Origin: Stigonema ocellatum SAG 48.90 = DSM 106950
Lineage (GTDB): Bacteria > Cyanobacteriota > Cyanobacteriia > Cyanobacteriales > Nostocaceae
Reading direction: 5' to 3'
DNA length: 64,000 nucleotides
Assembly: GCA_016903675.1 (NCBI GenBank)
Contig: JADQBA010000010.1
Coordinates: 1 to 64,000 of the forward strand
How positions within the stretch are numbered: the stretch's first letter is position 1; every line of letters starts with the position of its first letter. Below are positions 60,461 to 64,000 of this stretch, in pieces. The translations under genes were made by a program, and so were the position numbers. Under the pieces are notes generated by a model. It searched no databases, was not told where the DNA came from, and saw only the letters and a list, made by a program, of their open reading frames with translations.

Positions 60461-60945
60461 CACAAAAAATGGTGTGCTTTAAAGGAAAAGTTTGCCGAAA
60501 TTTAAAGGATAAGCTTGCCGAACCTATAGCTTGACTGGTTTTGTGGTCAAATACCTTTTTTCCGAAAGTGCGATGTGCGCTTCGCTTTACTCGCTTCGCT
60601 TACGCAAAGCACAAAAATGCTCCCAAAGCCTACATTTAGTGTGGAACTCGCGGCAAGCTTATTCTTTAATGAGCTTCGATAAATAATTCAGAATTAATCG
60701 AAATAATCATGCTTTCAGCCTCTACTGCGGCAAACTTATGCTTTAAAAACGGCAAACTTTTCCTTTAAAGCACAAATGGCTAGATGCCTTTATTTGTCAG
60801 CATTTTTTATGGGCTTATAAGCTTATACATAGTTTTCAATCCAAAGCTTTCTGTGCCGCCGTCAGTAATCAAGGCGTCTATTTCTATAAGCTTATAGTCT
60901 TATGATGAAATGTTGACAAACAAAGGTATTTAGCCATTTTTTGTG
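60461..60945. mobile_element. Mini-element with 38-bp inverted ends, interrupted by a 302-bp element
   Basis: Right arm 60908-60945. Its reverse complement begins CACAAAAAATGGCTAAATAC and continues CTTTGTTTGTCAACATTT. Left arm: 60461-60472 (CACAAAAAATGG) continued at 60780-60805 (CTAGATGCCTTTATTTGTCA and so on). 34 of 38 positions agree once the insertion and its duplication are removed. Original length ~178 bp, with inner TATAAGCTTATA repeats. No coding capacity and no clear target duplication of its own. Confidence 0.75.
60473..60774. mobile_element. 302-bp Tn7-like miniature element with 5-bp target duplication
   Basis: Perfect 25-bp inverted ends (60473-60497 and 60750-60774) start TGTGCTTTAAAGG and continue AAAAGTTTGCCG. 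Direct 5-bp duplication AATGG at 60468-60472 and 60775-60779. Further copies of the 20-bp site TTTAAAGGATAAGYTTGCCG lie at 60501-60520 (plus), 60651-60670 and 60728-60747 (minus). TGT...ACA termini, 5-bp duplication and several subterminal sites per end are the signature of Tn7/Tn5053/Tn552-type DDE transposons. The 130-bp centre holds no gene. Confidence 0.85.
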
Positions 60946-61297
60946 TATAAGTTAAAACGTCACGGAAACGATATCCTTCTAATGCCAAACGGAAATATTA
61001 TGGTTCCAGACCCCCAAACATAGGCAGAGAAAGGATTGTAATTTTTAATACCCTGATTAAATCACCTTTTTATTAGGCTTTTCAAGTACAAATTAAAATG
61101 ACTCACGGAAGCGCCTAAGTTCCATTTTGGACTTTCGGAAAAGTTATCCTTCCTTGGGTCTAGAATTCAGGGTGAAAAAGCAACGAAAGAATCAGGGTTT
61201 CAGCCTTTTCATGGAAATATTATGGTTCCAGCAACGGAAAAATTATCGGTAAAGTCACATGTCTCAACGTAGCAATCAGGGTTTGAGGCACTTTAGG

Positions 61298-64000
61298 TTA
61301 CTGGTTCTGTTTATACTCAATCGCTCCTAAATATTTAAAAGCAAATTTTTCAGCTTCAGTTAAGCCAATTACCCCACTAATATTCATATTTTCGTAGGGT
61401 CTAGGGCTTCTCAGAGTTTTCAAGCACTCACCAGTTTTTACATCCCAAAGCTTGATCGTCTCATCTTCACTACTACTGGCTAGGGTCTTACCTTGAGGAC
61501 TAAAGGCTACTGACCAAACTAACTTAGAATGTTCCAATAAGGTGCTGATGCATCTGTTTGTACTAACATTCCAAAGTTTTACTGTTTGATCACCACTGCC
61601 ACTTAGCAGTATGCCACCATCTAAAAAAGTAACTGAGTATACGCCATTAGTATGTCCATGCAAAGTTCCAATACATCCACCTGTGCTGGCATCCCAGAGC
61701 CTTATCGTTTGGTCAAAGCTGCCACTCGCCACGGTATTACCATCAGGACTGAAGGCAACTGACCATACCCAGTCAGTATGACCATACATAGTCTGAAGGC
61801 AACGACCAGTGCTGACATCCCAAAGCTTTAGTGTTTGGTCATTACCAGCACTGACCAGCATATGACTATCGGGGCTAAAAGCGACTGCCCATACCCAATC
61901 AGTATGTTCCTGTAAGGTCTTGAGGCATTGCCCCGTATTAACATCCCACAGCTTCACTGTTTGGTCCTCACTGCTACTGGCAAGTATATTACCATCAGGA
62001 CTGAAGGCAACTGATGTGACCCGATTACTGTGTCCCCGTAAAGTTTTGAGACATTGACCAGTCCTAATATCCCAAAGCTTGACTGTTTGATCCTCACTGG
62101 CACTGGCAAGTATATTACCATCAGGACTGAAGGCAACTGATGTGACCCGATTACTGTGTCCCCGCAAAGTCTTGAGGCATTCGCCAGTGCTGACATCCCA
62201 TAGCCTCACTGTTTGGTCACCACTACCACTTGCTAGCATCTTACCTTGGGGACTAAAGGTGACCGACCAAATTCCACCACAATAACCTTGGAAGATTTTC
62301 AGGCATTCGCTAGTGCTGACATCCCACAGCCTCACTGTTTGGTCATCACCGCCGCTTGCTAGCATCCTACTTTTTGGCCTAAAAGCGACTGACCACACCC
62401 TGCTAGTATGTCCCTGTAGAGTAGTTAGGCATTGACCAATGCTGACATCCCACAGCTTCGTTGTTTGGTCATCACTCCCACTCGCAAGCTTTTGCCCATC
62501 AAAACTAAAAGCAACTGAATTTACACAGCCACTATGACCGTCCAGAGTAGTTAGGCATTGACCAATGCTGACATCCCATATTTTCACCGTTGTGTCATTA
62601 CAACCACTAGCTAAAGTATGACCATCTGGGCTGAAGGCGAGTGAGCGGCTCCCAGTGTTATTATTATCTTGCAAAGTTTTGAGGCATCGACCGCTGCTAG
62701 CATCCCACAACTTCACTGTTTGGTCATCACTCCCACTGGCAAGTATAGTACTTTGGGGGCTGAAGGTGACTGATGTAACCCGATGACTATGTCCCTGCAA
62801 ATTTTTGAGGCATTCATAAGTGCTGACATCCCATAACTTCACGGTTTGGTCCTCACTGCTACTTGCAAGCAGGTGACCATCGAGACTGAAGGCAACCGAC
62901 CAGATGCTACCACTATGACCTTGCAAAGAAGCAAGGCAAAGACCTGTCTTGGTATCCCACAGCTTCACTATTGAGTCATCGCTGCCACTAGCAAGAACAT
63001 GACCATCAGGACTAAAAGTAATCGGCCAAACAAAACCCTTATGTGCTTTGAAGCTGAGCAGTTGTTTCCCGTCCGTAACCTGATATAGGCGAATCTCACC
63101 ATTAGTATCCCCCGTAGCTAGGACTTTTCCATCAGGATTAAATGCTAGTGAATGAATACCGCCGAGGGTTTCAGTAAAAATACATTTCTCTAGATTAGCG
63201 TGAGCGAAATTTGCATTGTGCAAATTCACACCCCGCAGGTCTGCTTGCCAAACAGTTAGATAGGAAAAATCGTAGCTAGTTAGATCGGTTTCCAGATGAC
63301 AAAGCAGATTAAAAATATTTCCAGCCGTATAACTTTGTTCTAGCGGGGATGTTTCTCGTAGCATTGTTAAAATTTGAGTAAGATGATTTTCAATCTGTCT
63401 TTTGCTCCCAAAGAGAACAAGCAGCCCATCTATAACTGGCTGGAGGATGACGCGAATTTGAATTTCCCTGATGTAGTCTTTTGCAGTCGCCTTCATCAGA
63501 GCATGACACCTGAACAAATCAATATTCTGAGTTTCAATCTCTTTACAAACTTGCTCTATTAATCGCTGAGTTACATACTCCATGACTACAGGTTGTAACG
63601 TGAAGAGTGATGCGCTTTTCTCAATTAGCGTAGGCGTAGCCTTGTCGATCAGACTTCGCCGTGTCAGAGACTCCAATGCCTCCAGTAATTTTTGTGGTAG
63701 TATTGGTGATACAATATCCTCTCGTAAATTTGATAGCGAAACTGGCTCACGATTAATTGCCAGCCAGTACATTATGTCCTTTTCTAAATTTGATAAGCGC
63801 GAAAACTGCTGGTCTAAAAGCTCGCGAATGTCGCCAAAAACAGCAGTATCATTTTTCAGAAATTCAGAAACATTACCATCAAAAACATCTTGTATCGTCG
63901 TCGCCACTATCTTCAAGGCTAAGGCGTTGCCTGCATAGCGCTCAACTACTGTTGTCAATTCTGACTCTGAGCCAGAGAACCCCTTAACTTCAAAGATTTT
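61298..64000 (-). CDS. NB-ARC/WD40-repeat protein, partial (N-terminus beyond window)
   Basis: About 900 codons, open through the right edge, so the start and the ATP-binding P-loop lie outside. What is visible begins with the end of an NB-ARC/STAND ATPase (FSGSESELTTVVERYAGNAL, then ALKIVATTIQDVF) and a winged-helix-like region. A short pentapeptide-like stretch follows (ADLRGVNLHNANFAHANLEK), then fourteen WD40 repeats (from IHSLAFNPDGKVLATG to IKLWDVKTGECLKTL), enough for two seven-bladed propellers. The tail is the usual NISGVIGLTEAEKFAFKYLG. STAND proteins of this type act as signal-sensing switches or defence-related proteins in filamentous cyanobacteria. Repeats nine and ten are nearly identical in DNA. 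Confidence 0.9.
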   Translation of the reverse strand, partial: KIFEVKGFSGSESELTTVVERYAGNALALKIVATTIQDVFDGNVSEFLKNDTAVFGDIRELLDQQFSRLSNLEKDIMYWLAINREPVSLSNLREDIVSPILPQKLLEALESLTRRSLIDKATPTLIEKSASLFTLQPVVMEYVTQRLIEQVCKEIETQNIDLFRCHALMKATAKDYIREIQIRVILQPVIDGLLVLFGSKRQIENHLTQILTMLRETSPLEQSYTAGNIFNLLCHLETDLTSYDFSYLTVWQADLRGVNLHNANFAHANLEKCIFTETLGGIHSLAFNPDGKVLATGDTNGEIRLYQVTDGKQLLSFKAHKGFVWPITFSPDGHVLASGSDDSIVKLWDTKTGLCLASLQGHSGSIWSVAFSLDGHLLASSSEDQTVKLWDVSTYECLKNLQGHSHRVTSVTFSPQSTILASGSDDQTVKLWDASSGRCLKTLQDNNNTGSRSLAFSPDGHTLASGCNDTTVKIWDVSIGQCLTTLDGHSGCVNSVAFSFDGQKLASGSDDQTTKLWDVSIGQCLTTLQGHTSRVWSVAFRPKSRMLASGGDDQTVRLWDVSTSECLKIFQGYCGGIWSVTFSPQGKMLASGSGDQTVRLWDVSTGECLKTLRGHSNRVTSVAFSPDGNILASASEDQTVKLWDIRTGQCLKTLRGHSNRVTSVAFSPDGNILASSSEDQTVKLWDVNTGQCLKTLQEHTDWVWAVAFSPDSHMLVSAGNDQTLKLWDVSTGRCLQTMYGHTDWVWSVAFSPDGNTVASGSFDQTIRLWDASTGGCIGTLHGHTNGVYSVTFLDGGILLSGSGDQTVKLWNVSTNRCISTLLEHSKLVWSVAFSPQGKTLASSSEDETIKLWDVKTGECLKTLRSPRPYENMNISGVIGLTEAEKFAFKYLGAIEYKQNQ

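Larger units (their letters stand above)
60411..61259. mobile_element. Outer transposon-like ends with arrays of GGAT-AATTTT-CCG sites
   Basis: Both ends begin TGTGACTT reading inward (60411 plus strand, 61259 minus strand), followed by an ATAATTTTnCCG site (60425-60444; 61235-61252). The right side has six same-direction 18-bp sites with consensus CGGAAAnATTATnnTTCC, at 60963, 60990, 61105, 61136, 61212 and 61235. This resembles the multiple transposase-binding sites of Tn7/Tn5053-type ends. The flanking 5 bp (TATTT and TGTCT) do not match, so a simple insertion is not proven. No transposase frame lies inside. The arrays end 39 bp from the stop codon of the WD40 gene. Confidence 0.55.

Noticed and set aside
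60425..61252. Possible CRISPR array
   Set aside because: The repeated units are 18-20 bp, diverged, irregularly spaced (23-115 bp) and occur in both orientations, with no cas gene nearby. They fit transposon-end binding sites instead.
63955..63958. TTG as the start of the WD40 gene
   Set aside because: The frame continues upstream through NB-ARC-like sequence to the window edge, so the true start is outside.

Overview
The window is chromosomal DNA from a filamentous, probably heterocyst-forming, cyanobacterium. The evidence is scattered HIP1-like GCGATCGC octamers, a cytochrome c6 gene, a group 2 sigma factor, SLH-OprB porin, DUF1816, NB-ARC/WD40 and PEP-CTERM proteins, and many short tandem repeats and palindromic mini-elements. 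No tRNA, rRNA or CRISPR array was seen. No full transposase gene was seen either, although miniature non-autonomous elements are abundant.

Layout. 1-8.5 kb: priA (minus strand, running off the left edge, with a low-complexity insertion), a sigma-70 factor, a GNAT acetyltransferase, petJ, a small unknown gene, a bestrophin-like channel, a carbonic anhydrase remnant and two short-chain dehydrogenases. 8.5-52 kb: a large accessory island. It holds glgX, an AGE-epimerase/STAS fusion, a receiver-flavoprotein fusion, a cNMP-binding histidine kinase and an LtrA membrane protein. Next come two Tat-exported cholesterol-oxidase-like GMC enzymes, an OprB porin and an SMP-30 lipoprotein. An ALDH-ubiX-ubiD operon lies on the minus strand, followed by DUF1816, malQ and a degenerate M24 protein. 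Then come two DJ-1/PfpI proteins, a ThDP decarboxylase, three SnoaL-like proteins, a VOC protein, an aquaporin, an SDR, a GH63-like glucosidase, a receiver-kinase hybrid and an RND efflux pair. 52-53 kb: a packed run of six mini-elements. 53-60 kb: an AraC regulator, an NTF2-like protein and a small biosynthetic-looking cluster (ThDP enzyme, KASIII-like enzyme, broken GDSL hydrolase, SDR). 60.4-61.3 kb: nested transposon-like ends. 61.3 kb to the right edge: an NB-ARC/WD40 protein, cut by the edge.

The most striking signal is a roughly 40-bp intergenic box. It reads as two imperfect direct repeats about 21 bp apart (CGAAAnAATGCAnACTTG, then CGAAAaaTtgACCCTTG). I find eight copies, six on the plus strand and two on the minus. 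Each points toward the start of a gene or operon of the island: the SDR pair, glgX, GMC1, ALDH-ubiX-ubiD, DUF1816/malQ, the DJ-1 operon (two boxes) and the efflux pair. I infer that these units form one regulon. Its gene content (glycogen debranching, glucanotransferase, glucosidase, aldehyde dehydrogenase, DJ-1 and VOC glyoxalase-type proteins, 2-oxoacid decarboxylase, UbiD/UbiX, periplasmic oxidases, porin, efflux) suggests storage-glucan mobilisation coupled to carbonyl or aromatic compound handling under stress. The function is inference; the shared box is directly visible.

The second striking signal is at 60.4-61.3 kb. A 302-bp element with perfect 25-bp inverted ends (TGT...ACA), repeated 20-bp internal sites and a perfect 5-bp target duplication sits inside the terminal repeat of a second mini-element. 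That element in turn lies between further TGTGACTT ends carrying arrays of related sites. This is the architecture of Tn7/Tn5053-type transposon ends without any transposase.
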